From Nitrosomonas sp. Nm84 (lineage in GTDB: Bacteria; Pseudomonadota; Gammaproteobacteria; Burkholderiales; Nitrosomonadaceae), in NCBI RefSeq assembly GCF_003201565.1, contig NZ_QJJP01000006.1, positions 62,001 through 126,000 of the forward strand: DNA of 64,000 bases. Reading direction: 5' to 3'. Below, piece after piece: positions 37,649 to 47,213 of this stretch (its first letter is position 1; every line of letters begins with the position of its first letter). The notes below the pieces were generated by a model. That model searched no databases. It saw nothing but the letters and a program-made list of their open reading frames with translations, and had not been told where the DNA came from. The position numbers and the translations under genes are program-made.

Positions 37649-37906
37649 ATAAATTCCCGCAGAATGGATATAATTCGCTGAATAATGAGTCTTTAAAAAG
37701 ACCAGCAGAAAACCATTCATTCTAACCATTCACCTCATCAAGATTACCTGCGTTGCTAGTCCACGATACACAGAATGCCTTAATTCCATGCCTGCTACTG
37801 AGTGCAGATCAGGTGAAATGACATTAAAAATACAAACCACTCATCCGGCATGTTCGTCTATTAGCCCTATTGATTACTTAAAAAATTTATTAATTCTGGA
37901 GGAAAC
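37649..37906 (+). other. intergenic region before mcl
   Basis: No gene is seen in these 258 bp. It must contain the promoter of the mcl-mtkAB unit. A short hairpin (GTCTTT AA AAAGAC) follows the ADP-ribosylglycohydrolase gene near 37690 and might be a weak terminator. Confidence 0.4.
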
Positions 37907-38854
37907 ATGAGTCACACGCTATATGAAACCACTATTCAGCGGGTACAACGTTGCGAATTGGCAGTTCCAGGTTCTAATCCGGGAATGTTTGAGAAAGCAT
38001 TGAATAGCGGCGTAGATTTTGTTTTTCTCGATTTGGAAGATGCAGTTGCGCCTGATGACAAAATCCAGGCACGTAAAAATGTCATCCAAGCACTCAACGA
38101 TCTGGATTGGAAAGGCCACGGCATCACGGTTTCGGTGCGTATCAACGGGCTCGATACCCAATATATGGTGCGCGATGTGGTTGATCTGGTAGAACAGGCC
38201 GGACATAAGATCGATACGCTGCTGATCCCGAAAGCCGGGGTGTATGCGGATATATACATGGTGCAAGCGATGGTGACCCAGCTCGAAATGCAGCAAGGCC
38301 TGAAAAACCGCATCGGTCTGGAAGCGCTGATCGAAACCGCGCTGGGCATGGCCAATGTCGAGGATATTGCGCGCAACGGCGCATCAGGACGGCTGGAAGC
38401 CTTGCATTTCGGTGTTGCCGATTATGCCGCCAGTAACCGCGCCAGAACCACCAATATCGGTGGCTTGAATCCCGATTATCCTGGCGATCAATGGCATTTT
38501 GCCATCAGCCGCATGATCGTGGCTTGTCGTGCGTACGGCTTGCGTCCGATTGACGGTCCTTTTGGCGACATCAAGGATCCCGACGGTTACGTGCTAGCGG
38601 CTAAACGCGCCGCCGCGTTGGGATGTGAAGGAAAATGGGCGATTCATCCAACGCAAATAGAACTGGCCAATGAGGTATTCACACCGCCCGCACGTGAAAT
38701 TGAGAAAGCAAAACGTATTCTGGCGGCACTTAAAGAGGCTGCTGCGCAAGGTAAAGGTGCCGCTGCGCTGGATGGTCGTTTAATCGACGCAGCTTCTGAA
38801 AGAATGGCTAATAATGTGGTAAAAGTAGCTGAAGCTATTGCAGCAAAAAACTAG
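37907..38854 (+). CDS. mcl: L-malyl-CoA/beta-methylmalyl-CoA lyase type enzyme
   Basis: The 315-residue protein belongs to the HpcH/HpaI-CitE superfamily: FVFLDLEDAVAPDDK metal region, TLLIPKAG, GLEALIETALGM with the metal-binding Glu, and KWAIHPTQIELANEVF near the end. Length and motif spacing fit malyl-CoA lyase rather than CitE. It cleaves malyl-CoA to acetyl-CoA and glyoxylate. Gene order mcl-mtkA-mtkB supports this choice. A GGAGG ribosome site precedes the ATG. Confidence 0.88.
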   Translation: MSHTLYETTIQRVQRCELAVPGSNPGMFEKALNSGVDFVFLDLEDAVAPDDKIQARKNVIQALNDLDWKGHGITVSVRINGLDTQYMVRDVVDLVEQAGHKIDTLLIPKAGVYADIYMVQAMVTQLEMQQGLKNRIGLEALIETALGMANVEDIARNGASGRLEALHFGVADYAASNRARTTNIGGLNPDYPGDQWHFAISRMIVACRAYGLRPIDGPFGDIKDPDGYVLAAKRAAALGCEGKWAIHPTQIELANEVFTPPAREIEKAKRILAALKEAAAQGKGAAALDGRLIDAASERMANNVVKVAEAIAAKN

Positions 38855-38861
38855 TCAACAG

Positions 38862-38888
38862 ATAAGGCCGCGGTAAGCGGCCTTTATC
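38862..38888 (+). terminator. hairpin between mcl and mtkA
   Basis: GGCCGC/GCGGCC stem with GGTAA loop, extended by GATAA/TTATC and followed by a short T-rich stretch. It lies 8 bp after mcl and 70 bp before mtkA. It may be a partial terminator that sets lower expression of mtkAB. Confidence 0.5.
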
Positions 38889-38958
38889 TTTATGGCTGTT
38901 TAAGTTGAAATTATAAAACTATCGAATTGAATTTAATGCAATTGTTGAGGAAATTGAA

Positions 38959-40140
38959 TTGAATATTCACGAATATCAAGCAAAAGAAATCCTGGCTGGA
39001 TACGGCGTAAAAATTGCTGATGGCGGCTTGGCCTACAGCGTGGTGGAAGCCGTGCAACGCGCCAGGGAGATTGATGGCGATGTATGGGTGGTGAAAGCAC
39101 AGATCCATTCCGGTGCGCGCGGTAAAGCGGGTGGCATCAAGGTGTGCAGAACGCACGTTGAAGTCGAGAAAGCCGCCGAAGAGTTACTCGGCAAAAAGCT
39201 GGTAACGCATCAAACTGGCCCTGCCGGAAAAATCTGTTCCAGGTTATACATTGAGGCCGGCACCAATATCGCCAAGGAAATGTATCTGTCATTCATGCTC
39301 GACCGCAGCAGCGAACGGATCATCATGATCGGTTCTGCGCAGGGCGGCATGGAAATCGAGAAGCTGGCTGTGACCAATCCGGAAGCCATTATCAAGATTT
39401 ATATCGAACCGGCAGTGGGATTGCAGGATTTTCAGGCGAGAAAAATGGCGTTTGCGTTGAATATCGACCCCGCACAATTGAATCACGCGGTCAAAACCAT
39501 TAAGGGTTGTTATCGTGCATTGCGCGACCTGGATGCCAATATCCTGGAAATCAATCCGCTCGTGCTAACCGCCAACAACGAAATCATGGCGCTCGACGCC
39601 AAGATGATATTTGACGAGAATGCCCTGTTCCGCCGTCATAAAATTGCGGAACTGCGCGACAATACACAGGTGGATAGCCGTGAAGTCGCAGCCGCAGAAG
39701 CAGGTTTAAGTTATGTCGGACTGGATGGCGATATCGGCTGCATGATTAATGGCGCCGGTCTGGCAATGGCGACGATGGACATGATCAAACTGGCCGGTGG
39801 TGAGCCCGCCAACTTTCTCGATGTCGGCGGCGGCGCTTCAGCCGAACGTACCGAAAAGGCTTTCCGGCTGGTGCTGGCCGATGCCAATGTCAAAGCGATG
39901 CTGGTTAATATCTTCGCCGGTATTAACCGCTGCGACTGGATTGCGGAAGGTGTTGTGCAGGCCGTCAGGAACATCGATATGAAGCTGCCATTGGTGGTGC
40001 GCTTGTCGGGCACCAACGTCGAAGAAGGTCGCCGCATTATTGCGAACAGTGGTCTACCGATCATCACAGCCGATACGCTAGCGGATGCCGCGGAAAAAGT
40101 GGTTCGCGCGCGTAACGAAGTCGTCGTACAAAAAGCCTAG
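38959..40140 (+). CDS. mtkA: malate-CoA ligase (malate thiokinase) beta subunit
   Basis: The 393-residue protein is a SucC-like ATP-grasp subunit: [11 protein letters not shown] start, [20 protein letters not shown] and FLDVGGGAS. It starts at TTG with GAGG 8 bp upstream. SucC and MtkA cannot be told apart from sequence alone, but its location downstream of malyl-CoA lyase argues for malate as substrate: malate + CoA + ATP to malyl-CoA. mtkB follows by 9 bp. Confidence 0.82.
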   Translation: MNIHEYQAKEILAGYGVKIADGGLAYSVVEAVQRAREIDGDVWVVKAQIHSGARGKAGGIKVCRTHVEVEKAAEELLGKKLVTHQTGPAGKICSRLYIEAGTNIAKEMYLSFMLDRSSERIIMIGSAQGGMEIEKLAVTNPEAIIKIYIEPAVGLQDFQARKMAFALNIDPAQLNHAVKTIKGCYRALRDLDANILEINPLVLTANNEIMALDAKMIFDENALFRRHKIAELRDNTQVDSREVAAAEAGLSYVGLDGDIGCMINGAGLAMATMDMIKLAGGEPANFLDVGGGASAERTEKAFRLVLADANVKAMLVNIFAGINRCDWIAEGVVQAVRNIDMKLPLVVRLSGTNVEEGRRIIANSGLPIITADTLADAAEKVVRARNEVVVQKA

Positions 40141-40149
40141 GAGTATAAA

Positions 40150-41037
40150 GTGGCGATATTAATCAACGAAAAAACACGAATTATTGTTCAAGGGTTTACC
40201 GGAAGAATTGGCACCTTTCATGCACAGGAAATGATCGATTACGGTTCCAATGTAGTGGGCGGCGTAACGCCAGGCAAGGGCGGGCAAACACATCTGGGAC
40301 TACCGGTATTCAATACCGTCAAAGAAGCGGTTAAGCAAGTTGGCGCGGAAGCCAGCATTGTCTTTGTACCGCCGGCATTTGCTGCGGATTCGATCATGGA
40401 AGCTGCTGATGCAGGCATCAAATATTGCGTATCCATCACCGATGGTATACCGACGCAAGACATGATGACGGTGAAGAATTTCCTGCGCCGCTTCCACAAG
40501 GAAGAACGCATGCTGCTGACCGGACCCAACTGCGCCGGCACCATTAGCCCAGGTCGTGCCATGCTGGGGATCATGCCCGGACATATCTATATCCGCGGCA
40601 ATGTCGGTGTAGTCGGCCGCTCCGGCACGTTGGGTTATGAAGCCGCTGATCAAATGCGGTTATTGGGCATCGGTATTTCGACTTCTGTCGGTATCGGCGG
40701 TGACCCGATTCCCGGCAGTTCACATCGGGACATTCTGGAAAGATTGGAACAAGATCCTGAAACTAAAGTGGCGCTGATGATCGGTGAGATTGGCGGCCCG
40801 CAGGAAGTGGAAGCCGGTAAATTCGCTAAAGAACACATGACCAAACCGCTGGTTGCCTATATTGCCGGTTTGACCGCACCGGAAGGACGGCGCATGGGAC
40901 ATGCGGGGGCGATCATTTCATCCGCCGGAGAAAGTGCAGCAGAGAAAGTGGCGTTATTGAAAGAGCTCGGTGTTACGATTTGTCCGACACCATCGCTGAT
41001 GGGACAAACCGTTGCGGAAGTTCTGGCTAAAATGTAG
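40150..41037 (+). CDS. mtkB: malate-CoA ligase (malate thiokinase) alpha subunit
   Basis: The 295-residue SucD-like subunit has the CoA-binding Rossmann start (VQGFTGRIGTFHAQEM), NCAGTISPG, GRSGTLGYEAAD and the phosphohistidine loop GHAGAIIS. GTG start with an AGGAG ribosome site overlapping the end of mtkA. Together with mtkA and mcl it would convert malate to acetyl-CoA and glyoxylate, as in the serine cycle of methylotrophs. Confidence 0.82.
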   Translation: MAILINEKTRIIVQGFTGRIGTFHAQEMIDYGSNVVGGVTPGKGGQTHLGLPVFNTVKEAVKQVGAEASIVFVPPAFAADSIMEAADAGIKYCVSITDGIPTQDMMTVKNFLRRFHKEERMLLTGPNCAGTISPGRAMLGIMPGHIYIRGNVGVVGRSGTLGYEAADQMRLLGIGISTSVGIGGDPIPGSSHRDILERLEQDPETKVALMIGEIGGPQEVEAGKFAKEHMTKPLVAYIAGLTAPEGRRMGHAGAIISSAGESAAEKVALLKELGVTICPTPSLMGQTVAEVLAKM

Positions 41038-41350
41038 TCAAGCCATAAAGTCGCGCAATATCATACACACTTAAATCTTATCCCATCGATTCACTGCCGG
41101 GTGACCGAGAAATTCTTGCGCGACTTGTTCACGGCACCTGGCAGCGATCCCTTGCTGAATATATTCCGACACAGTCTTTCCGGAATTAGTGCTTCAGGAA
41201 GTTTTTATTTCCATCGGCTGGAAGTAATTTCTAACGGAGAGACACGTTGCTTTGCAAGATAAGTAAAAGATGCGTCGTCTCACCGTTAATATCGAGCATC
41301 AGCAGCTCCGGGTCAATGATCGGAAACACACCCAGTTTCAACTCAATTGG
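41038..41350 (-). other. gap with an in-frame continuation after the kinase stop
   Basis: No independent gene. On the minus strand, immediately past the TAA of the hybrid kinase (41351-41353), the same frame remains open for about 39 codons to a TAG near 41242 and reads like protein (KLGVFPIIDPELLMLDING). The kinase may have once been longer, or this is a fragment. The rest shows nothing. Confidence 0.35.
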
Positions 41351-44300
41351 TTATTGCGCTGACGAGGGAGGTTGTGCAGGAGTTTTGATCATGGGACGAT
41401 CCTTTGTGATAAATCGCTGGAGAATTCGGTATAGCTGTTCGGGATCAAAAGGTTTAGCCAAGAAAGCATCCATTCCCACTTGGATAAATTTTTGCTGATC
41501 ATGTTCCATCACATTGGCTGTCAGAGCGATAATGGGAATATCGGTCAGATGCAGATCGTGGCGAATTTGTTGGGCTGCCTCCAATCCATCCATGACGGGC
41601 ATTTGTATGTCCATAAAAATTAGATCGAATGCACGTTCGGGTGCTTTGAGTCGATCCAGACATTCAACGCCGTTTTGCGCGAGACTCACTGTAATGCTCC
41701 AATTGCTTAGCAACTCAACTATCAGCGTTTGGTTGAATTCGTTATCTTCGGCAACAAGAATATGCGCACCGGCGAATTGCTTTTGTGCATCTTTGAAAAT
41801 CTGATCTTGATCGATATTATCCACTGCTTTTTTTCTGAAAAACGCAGTGACTGCATCAACGAGGGTTAGTGCGGTAAAAGGCCTGATTAAGATACTGATC
41901 ATTCTAGTATCCTTGATGTCTTTCGCAAACAGGGAGTCCATATGGTTAGTAATCCATATCGTTTTGGGTTGGCGATGAACAGGCAGAGTTACTTCGATGC
42001 CATGCATAACCTCGAGAGAGCCGGAATTGAGGGTGTGCGCAGTCAGCAACAGCAAGTCAAAGGGCATGAGATCCGGGTCCGTGAGCTTTTGGATGGCTTG
42101 AGCGCTGCTTTCCATCGCAACAGCATCCCACCCCAGAGACCGCACAATCTCTAAGAGCACCTGACGTGTAATCGCATTATCGTCAATGATCATGATCTTC
42201 AGTGACTGCAAATCATGAGGAATCATTACCCAAGGTTGCTCGTCGTGATCTGCCGTGTGCAGCTTAACGGAACCATGGAACTTGCTGCCTTTACCATACT
42301 CGCTTTCCACTAAAATAGTGCCATGCATTTGTTGGACCAGTCGGTAGGAAATGGATAGACCTAAACCGGTACCGCCGAAACGTCGTGTAATGGAAGAATC
42401 CGCTTGTGAGAACGCTCTGAAAAGATTTCCCATTTGCTCAGTGGTCATGCCAATACCACTATCAGCCACGCTGAAGACAAGTGTGATGATTCCAGTCTGA
42501 TCGGTTTTTTCAACCGCTATACGAATAATAACTTCACCATGATCCGTGAATTTAATCGCATTGTTGGTCAGATTGACAAATATCTGACCCAATCTGACTG
42601 GATCGCCCATAAAGTGCCGAGGGACGTTGGGTTCGACGTAAAGCAGCACATCAATGGCTTTGTCTTTTGCCGCGATCGAAGCAAGTACCGCCAGATTTTC
42701 TAAAATGCTGTTCAAATCAAAAGGAATACTTTCCAATTCAAGTTTGTTCGCTTCAATTTTAGAGTAATCCAGAATGTCATTGATAACGCCCAATAAAATA
42801 TTCGAAGCGCCTTCGATATTACTTAGATACATGCTTTGACGTGCATCGAGAGAAGTTTCTCTCAATAAATAAGCCATGCCTAATATAGCATTCATGGGGG
42901 TGCGGATTTCATGCGACATCATGGCGAGAAACCGGGTTTTAGCGATGCTGGCAGTCTCGGCCTGTTGCCGTGCTTCTATCAGCATTGCTTCACGTTCCTT
43001 GCGATCAGTAATGTCTTGATGTGTTCCAAACATCATTAAAGGCCGGCCATCTTCGGTCCAGCTCGATACTTTGCCACGACCCAGCCCCCAAACCCAATGC
43101 CCTGCTTTGTGACGCAGGCGAGCTTCGCAATCGTAATAGGGAATTTTTCCGGCAAAGTGATCTTTGATGAGCGCCTCGGATCGCGGCAAATCTTCCGGAT
43201 GAGCAAACCTGAGCCATGTTTCCGCTGTGGTAGGAGAAAGCTCAGCACGTGTATAGCCGATCATTTCCGCCCAGCGTTCGTTGATTGTAACTTCACCGGT
43301 TTGCACATTCCATTCCCAGGTACCGGTATGGGTGCCTTCAATAATATTGGATAAGCGCAAACGCTGAAATTCCATCTCCTGATCGCGCAGTTTTCGATTG
43401 GTAATATCGCGTGACGACGCATAGATAAATTTCTTGCCAGAAACTTCTATCCCTTTTGCGTTAATTTCGACATCAAGAATGCTGCCATCCTTGCGTCGAT
43501 GGCGTGTTTCGAAAATATACGGTGATTTTGTAAATTCTCGCAACATACGCGCGATCTTTTCTTTTGGAATCTTCGCATCCCAGTCCAGCACATTTAATCG
43601 CGTGGTTTCTTCGTTGCTATAGCCGAGCATTTGTGCGAATGAGCGGCTAAAATGCAGGATATTCCCACTTTCATCCAGAATATGTACGCCGTCGCTGGCC
43701 AGATTCAGCAAGATTTCAAATTTCAGCGATACATCCTTTAATTCCGAAATATCGGTTGCATAACCATTCCATATGATACTTCCATCGTGCTGTTTGGCTG
43801 GTTTGGATTGCGCATGTATCCACCGGGTTTCTTTTTGTTCAGTAACAATGCGGAACTCAAAATACCAGTCATTTAATGTATCTGCAGATTCCCGAATCGA
43901 CAAGCGCAAAATTTCAGAGTCCTCGGGATGAATCATAGACAATATTGGAGAAGCATCTGTTGCTACCGCCTCGGGCGCTATGCCAAGGATCTTGATCATG
44001 CCTTTACTGGCAAAAGGAACACAGCTGTGTCCATCAGGAAAAAGCTGAAACTGATAGATGAAGCCGGGAATATTATTTGATAAATCTTCGAGAAATTTAT
44101 GATTCTCAATGAGCTGCGTTTCCAGATTTTTACGGACAGTGGCATCAAATAATGTGACCCGATGGTTTTGAGTAAATGCCGGGGATTCCAGTGAAGCAGT
44201 CGTTGCAATGACGCTGCGCTGAGAACCGTCCTTGCACCGAATAATAAGACCAAACGGCTCGAAATCAGTTTTTTCTCTGGCAGCTTTTTCCAGATTCCTG

Positions 44301-45415
44301 TCCCATGTTGTTGCCACCCATTGGCGATATTCGCTGTCCGGATAGGCCTGACACCGCCAATCAGCCAATGTTGGAATATCTGCAATCGTATAGCCAAATA
44401 ATTGTGTAAATGCTTTGTTCAGATACGTGATGTTTCGATGTTCATCATGAACGGCCGTGGGGACAGGGGATGAATTAATAATCGCATAAAACTTCGCTTC
44501 ATTTTTCCGCAGATCGGTCTCGATCTGATTGCGTTCAACAAATAGCACACTGACAAACTGTGCCGTGAGTGTAATACCCAGAATAAAAATATTCATCTCA
44601 ATGATGTTCGGATGGCCATTCAGTACAAAGGGCCCCCATCCGTGCAATGTCTCATACAAAGACAAAAAGGTGATTCCGCTACAAATCAGGGACACAATGG
44701 CAAGTCCGCCTTTTATCGCAATCCATGTCAAGAGTAACGCATAGATCACCATCGTCAGAGCAATGCTGCTAAAACCAAAATTGCCGAAAATCGACCAAGT
44801 GGCTGGCATAATCAGCGCAATCGGCACCATTGCATCGCGCATCGACTGCACCATACGCCTGCTGCGATTAGGTAAAGAAAATAGTACCAGCAACAGCGGT
44901 GTGACCAGAATTTGTCCCATGCAGTTGCCGAACCACCAATAGATCCAGGCCTGGAGGTAACTTGGCGATTCTTGGATAATGCTGAAAAATACCAGCGCTA
45001 AAGTCCCGAAAGTAGCGCTGAAGGGCTGCAGAATTAAGAAAATCATCACGAACAGACGACCTAGATCGCGCACCTTGTCCAAAGCAGGATCCAGTTTCCA
45101 GCGCCTAAACAAGACTACCCCGAGCAGTGCCTCAATGCTGTTAACGGCAGAGATGATCAGCGATGGCAACAATTCAAGCCCTATGCTCAAAGCAAGCGCT
45201 AATTGCCCCAGGAAAATGCCCGGCCAAACCCTCGATCCCAGCAAAATAATAGCGGCCAGCGCGACACCTTCAGCCATGAAAAAGACCGGGGTAATAATAG
45301 AGTATGAGAATATGGTGAGAAGGCTGATGTAACCGAAGGTAAAGTACAAAGCAGCCAATATCAGCAGCTGAAATAAATAATGCCAATATGAGTCTGGCCG
45401 ATCGTTACTTATCAT
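41351..45415 (-). CDS. MASE1/multi-PAS hybrid sensor histidine kinase
   Basis: The 1354-residue protein has a MASE1 membrane domain (residues 1-295, about eight helices), four PAS/PAC units (about 305-430, 440-560, 565-675, 685-805), a HisKA domain with phospho-acceptor His835 (MSHEIRTPMNAILG), a HATPase (N box NLTNNAIKF, G boxes DSGIGM and GGTGLGLSI), and two receivers. The second receiver has Asp1269 in FMDIQMPVMDG. The first (1072-1195) has Thr1125 where the phospho-acceptor Asp should be (DLLLLTAHT), so it is a pseudo-receiver. No HPt domain or cognate response regulator is adjacent. Signal unknown; PAS WNVQTGEVTINERWAEMIGYT resembles the PAS_3 type. Confidence 0.9.
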   Translation of the reverse strand: MISNDRPDSYWHYLFQLLILAALYFTFGYISLLTIFSYSIITPVFFMAEGVALAAIILLGSRVWPGIFLGQLALALSIGLELLPSLIISAVNSIEALLGVVLFRRWKLDPALDKVRDLGRLFVMIFLILQPFSATFGTLALVFFSIIQESPSYLQAWIYWWFGNCMGQILVTPLLLVLFSLPNRSRRMVQSMRDAMVPIALIMPATWSIFGNFGFSSIALTMVIYALLLTWIAIKGGLAIVSLICSGITFLSLYETLHGWGPFVLNGHPNIIEMNIFILGITLTAQFVSVLFVERNQIETDLRKNEAKFYAIINSSPVPTAVHDEHRNITYLNKAFTQLFGYTIADIPTLADWRCQAYPDSEYRQWVATTWDRNLEKAAREKTDFEPFGLIIRCKDGSQRSVIATTASLESPAFTQNHRVTLFDATVRKNLETQLIENHKFLEDLSNNIPGFIYQFQLFPDGHSCVPFASKGMIKILGIAPEAVATDASPILSMIHPEDSEILRLSIRESADTLNDWYFEFRIVTEQKETRWIHAQSKPAKQHDGSIIWNGYATDISELKDVSLKFEILLNLASDGVHILDESGNILHFSRSFAQMLGYSNEETTRLNVLDWDAKIPKEKIARMLREFTKSPYIFETRHRRKDGSILDVEINAKGIEVSGKKFIYASSRDITNRKLRDQEMEFQRLRLSNIIEGTHTGTWEWNVQTGEVTINERWAEMIGYTRAELSPTTAETWLRFAHPEDLPRSEALIKDHFAGKIPYYDCEARLRHKAGHWVWGLGRGKVSSWTEDGRPLMMFGTHQDITDRKEREAMLIEARQQAETASIAKTRFLAMMSHEIRTPMNAILGMAYLLRETSLDARQSMYLSNIEGASNILLGVINDILDYSKIEANKLELESIPFDLNSILENLAVLASIAAKDKAIDVLLYVEPNVPRHFMGDPVRLGQIFVNLTNNAIKFTDHGEVIIRIAVEKTDQTGIITLVFSVADSGIGMTTEQMGNLFRAFSQADSSITRRFGGTGLGLSISYRLVQQMHGTILVESEYGKGSKFHGSVKLHTADHDEQPWVMIPHDLQSLKIMIIDDNAITRQVLLEIVRSLGWDAVAMESSAQAIQKLTDPDLMPFDLLLLTAHTLNSGSLEVMHGIEVTLPVHRQPKTIWITNHMDSLFAKDIKDTRMISILIRPFTALTLVDAVTAFFRKKAVDNIDQDQIFKDAQKQFAGAHILVAEDNEFNQTLIVELLSNWSITVSLAQNGVECLDRLKAPERAFDLIFMDIQMPVMDGLEAAQQIRHDLHLTDIPIIALTANVMEHDQQKFIQVGMDAFLAKPFDPEQLYRILQRFITKDRPMIKTPAQPPSSAQ

Positions 45416-45933
45416 GTGATAACTAAAAATATTTTTGATTGAGAAGGCCGCTGCAGTAAGTTTGATTTCGATCGCGTGACAATCGCCATGCGAATTATCA
45501 GTACCGCTAAGAAAAATTTAGCATATCTCACTTAACTTTGCTAAACAACAAGTTCTCGATCAACTATGCGGTAATGTCGGCCAGCAACCTGTTAAGATGA
45601 GGATCAATTCCCGCATCGGCACAAAAATATCAATAATCCTGATAGCCGCCGCTGCATCGAGGCGAAAATAGCATGTTATGGAACCAACGATTCGTGCTTG
45701 CTATCTGATTAACAGGCCGTTGAAAAACGTTTTCGAGGCAGTCGATACAAGGCAAAAACAGGCGAGAAAGCGCAGTTTATGCGTAATAAATGAGCATTTT
45801 GAGCTTGTTTTTAACACCGTAGCGGCAACGCAGATAGTTTTTCAGCGGCCTGTTAAACGGGCAGCCCGATCGTTGCAAGATAACAATTTTTCTATGAACT
45901 TCCGCTGCACATTAAAAATGACTTGGATGAACT
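45416..45933. other. intergenic region with repeat copy E
   Basis: 518 bp without a gene apart from the repeat at 45710-45856. The first 290 bp should contain the kinase promoter; nothing specific is recognised. Apparent frames across the repeat are spurious. Confidence 0.5.
45710..45856. repeat. interspersed palindromic element, copy E
   Basis: 147 bp with 20 bp terminal inverted repeats differing at one position (TTAACAGGCCGTTGAAAAAC left, TTAACAGGCCGCTGAAAAAC on the complementary right end). Internally near-identical to copy C in reverse orientation. No obvious target-site duplication is seen at either side (TGAT left, ACGG right). Confidence 0.88.
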
Positions 45934-46617
45934 ATGTTTTATCTAATACTCGTGATTACAATTACGGTACTGATTGTGGGGCCGTCTTACTGGGTCAAGC
46001 ATACGCTTGCGAAATACAGTCATCCCGAAGATCGCTATCCGGGCACCGGCGGTGAGCTGGCGCGTATTTTATTGGATTGGGCTAACTTGCAAGCTGTCAA
46101 GGTGGAGGTGACGGAGCACGGCGATCATTATGATCCAATCGAGAAAGCGGTACGCCTGACAGCGGACAAATTTAACGGTAAGTCGCTGACGGCAATCACG
46201 GTGGCGGCACATGAGGTAGGACATGCCATACAAGATCGGGATGGTTATTTGCCATTAAAATTACGCACACGTCTGGTAGCAATTGCTGCACCGACGGAGA
46301 AATTGGGTGCGGCCATTTTAATGATCGCACCCGTCATTACGATCATTACCAAAGCGCCGAGTGCGGGCGCACTATTTTTGCTTGGCGGTCTGTTGACACT
46401 GGGGGCTGCAACCGTTGTGCATTTGGTTACACTGCCGATGGAACTGCATGCGAGTTTTGCGCGCGCTTTGCCCATGCTGGAGCAAGGTAAGTATCTGATT
46501 CAGGGAGACGAACCGCACGCCCGTAAAATTCTGCGCGCAGCAGCTTGGACCTATGTCTCCGCTTCACTCATGACATTACTCAATATTGGCCGATGGTGGG
46601 CAATTCTGCGGCGTTAG
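45934..46617 (+). CDS. YugP-like membrane zinc metallopeptidase
   Basis: The 227-residue protein has an N-terminal membrane helix, the zinc motif HEVGH (His93, Glu94, His97) in AITVAAHEVGHAIQDRDGY, and two further hydrophobic stretches (about 125-160), as in the neutral zinc metallopeptidase family YugP. Substrate unknown. It begins 77 bp after repeat copy E and is monocistronic. Confidence 0.9.
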   Translation: MFYLILVITITVLIVGPSYWVKHTLAKYSHPEDRYPGTGGELARILLDWANLQAVKVEVTEHGDHYDPIEKAVRLTADKFNGKSLTAITVAAHEVGHAIQDRDGYLPLKLRTRLVAIAAPTEKLGAAILMIAPVITIITKAPSAGALFLLGGLLTLGAATVVHLVTLPMELHASFARALPMLEQGKYLIQGDEPHARKILRAAAWTYVSASLMTLLNIGRWWAILRR

Positions 46618-46769
46618 CTATTTTGAATGGGTAAAATCCGGTATTTATGATACGTGTGGTCTTGACCCTGTAATATAAGCAACTTACCATGTGCTATTTA
46701 ATGGTTACAGTCTATTTACTCACAAGTAAAATGATCATGATCAGCAATTTTTTAAGCTAAAGGACGAAT

Positions 46770-47204
46770 ATGATGATTTCAGTTAGGCAACACAAGGCAA
46801 AAGCCGTACGTGGATTTACACTACTTGAATTGCTCGTTGTCATGGTTATCATTGGTTTACTGGCTGCTTATGTTGGGCCGAAATACTTTTCGCAAGTCGG
46901 TAAATCAGAAATCAAAATGGCGCAAGCGCAAATCGATTCGTTGGAAAAAGCACTACATCAATATCGCTTGGATGTGGGAGGTTACCCAGCCACCGAGCAG
47001 GGATTAGCCGCACTGGTAGCACGTCCCAATAATGAAGCAAGATGGCAGGGACCTTATCTTGCAAAAATGCCGCCATCCGATCCGTGGGGTCGTCCTTACA
47101 TCTATAAATATCCTGGTGAGCGTTCAGAATTTGACTTGCTCTCATATGGCAAAGATGGGCAACCGGGCGGTGAGGGCGAAGCCGCCGATATTACGAACTG
47201 GTAG
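46770..47204 (+). CDS. gspG: type II secretion major pseudopilin
   Basis: The 144-residue protein has the prepilin leader cleaved at G-F in RGFTLLELLVVMVIIGLLAAYV with Glu5, followed by GspG hallmarks GGYPATEQGLAALV and DPWGRPYIYKYPG, and a C-terminal calcium-site region LLSYGKDGQPGGEGEAADI. AAGGACG ribosome site. First gene of an eleven-gene run ending at 56.7 kb. Confidence 0.93.
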   Translation: MMISVRQHKAKAVRGFTLLELLVVMVIIGLLAAYVGPKYFSQVGKSEIKMAQAQIDSLEKALHQYRLDVGGYPATEQGLAALVARPNNEARWQGPYLAKMPPSDPWGRPYIYKYPGERSEFDLLSYGKDGQPGGEGEAADITNW

Positions 47205-47213
47205 GCGCGAGCA

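Noticed and set aside
45678-46055. Frame across repeat copy E into the YugP gene
   Set aside because: It is formed by the repeat element and out of frame with the metallopeptidase; the same peptide appears in copy C, so it is a repeat artefact.
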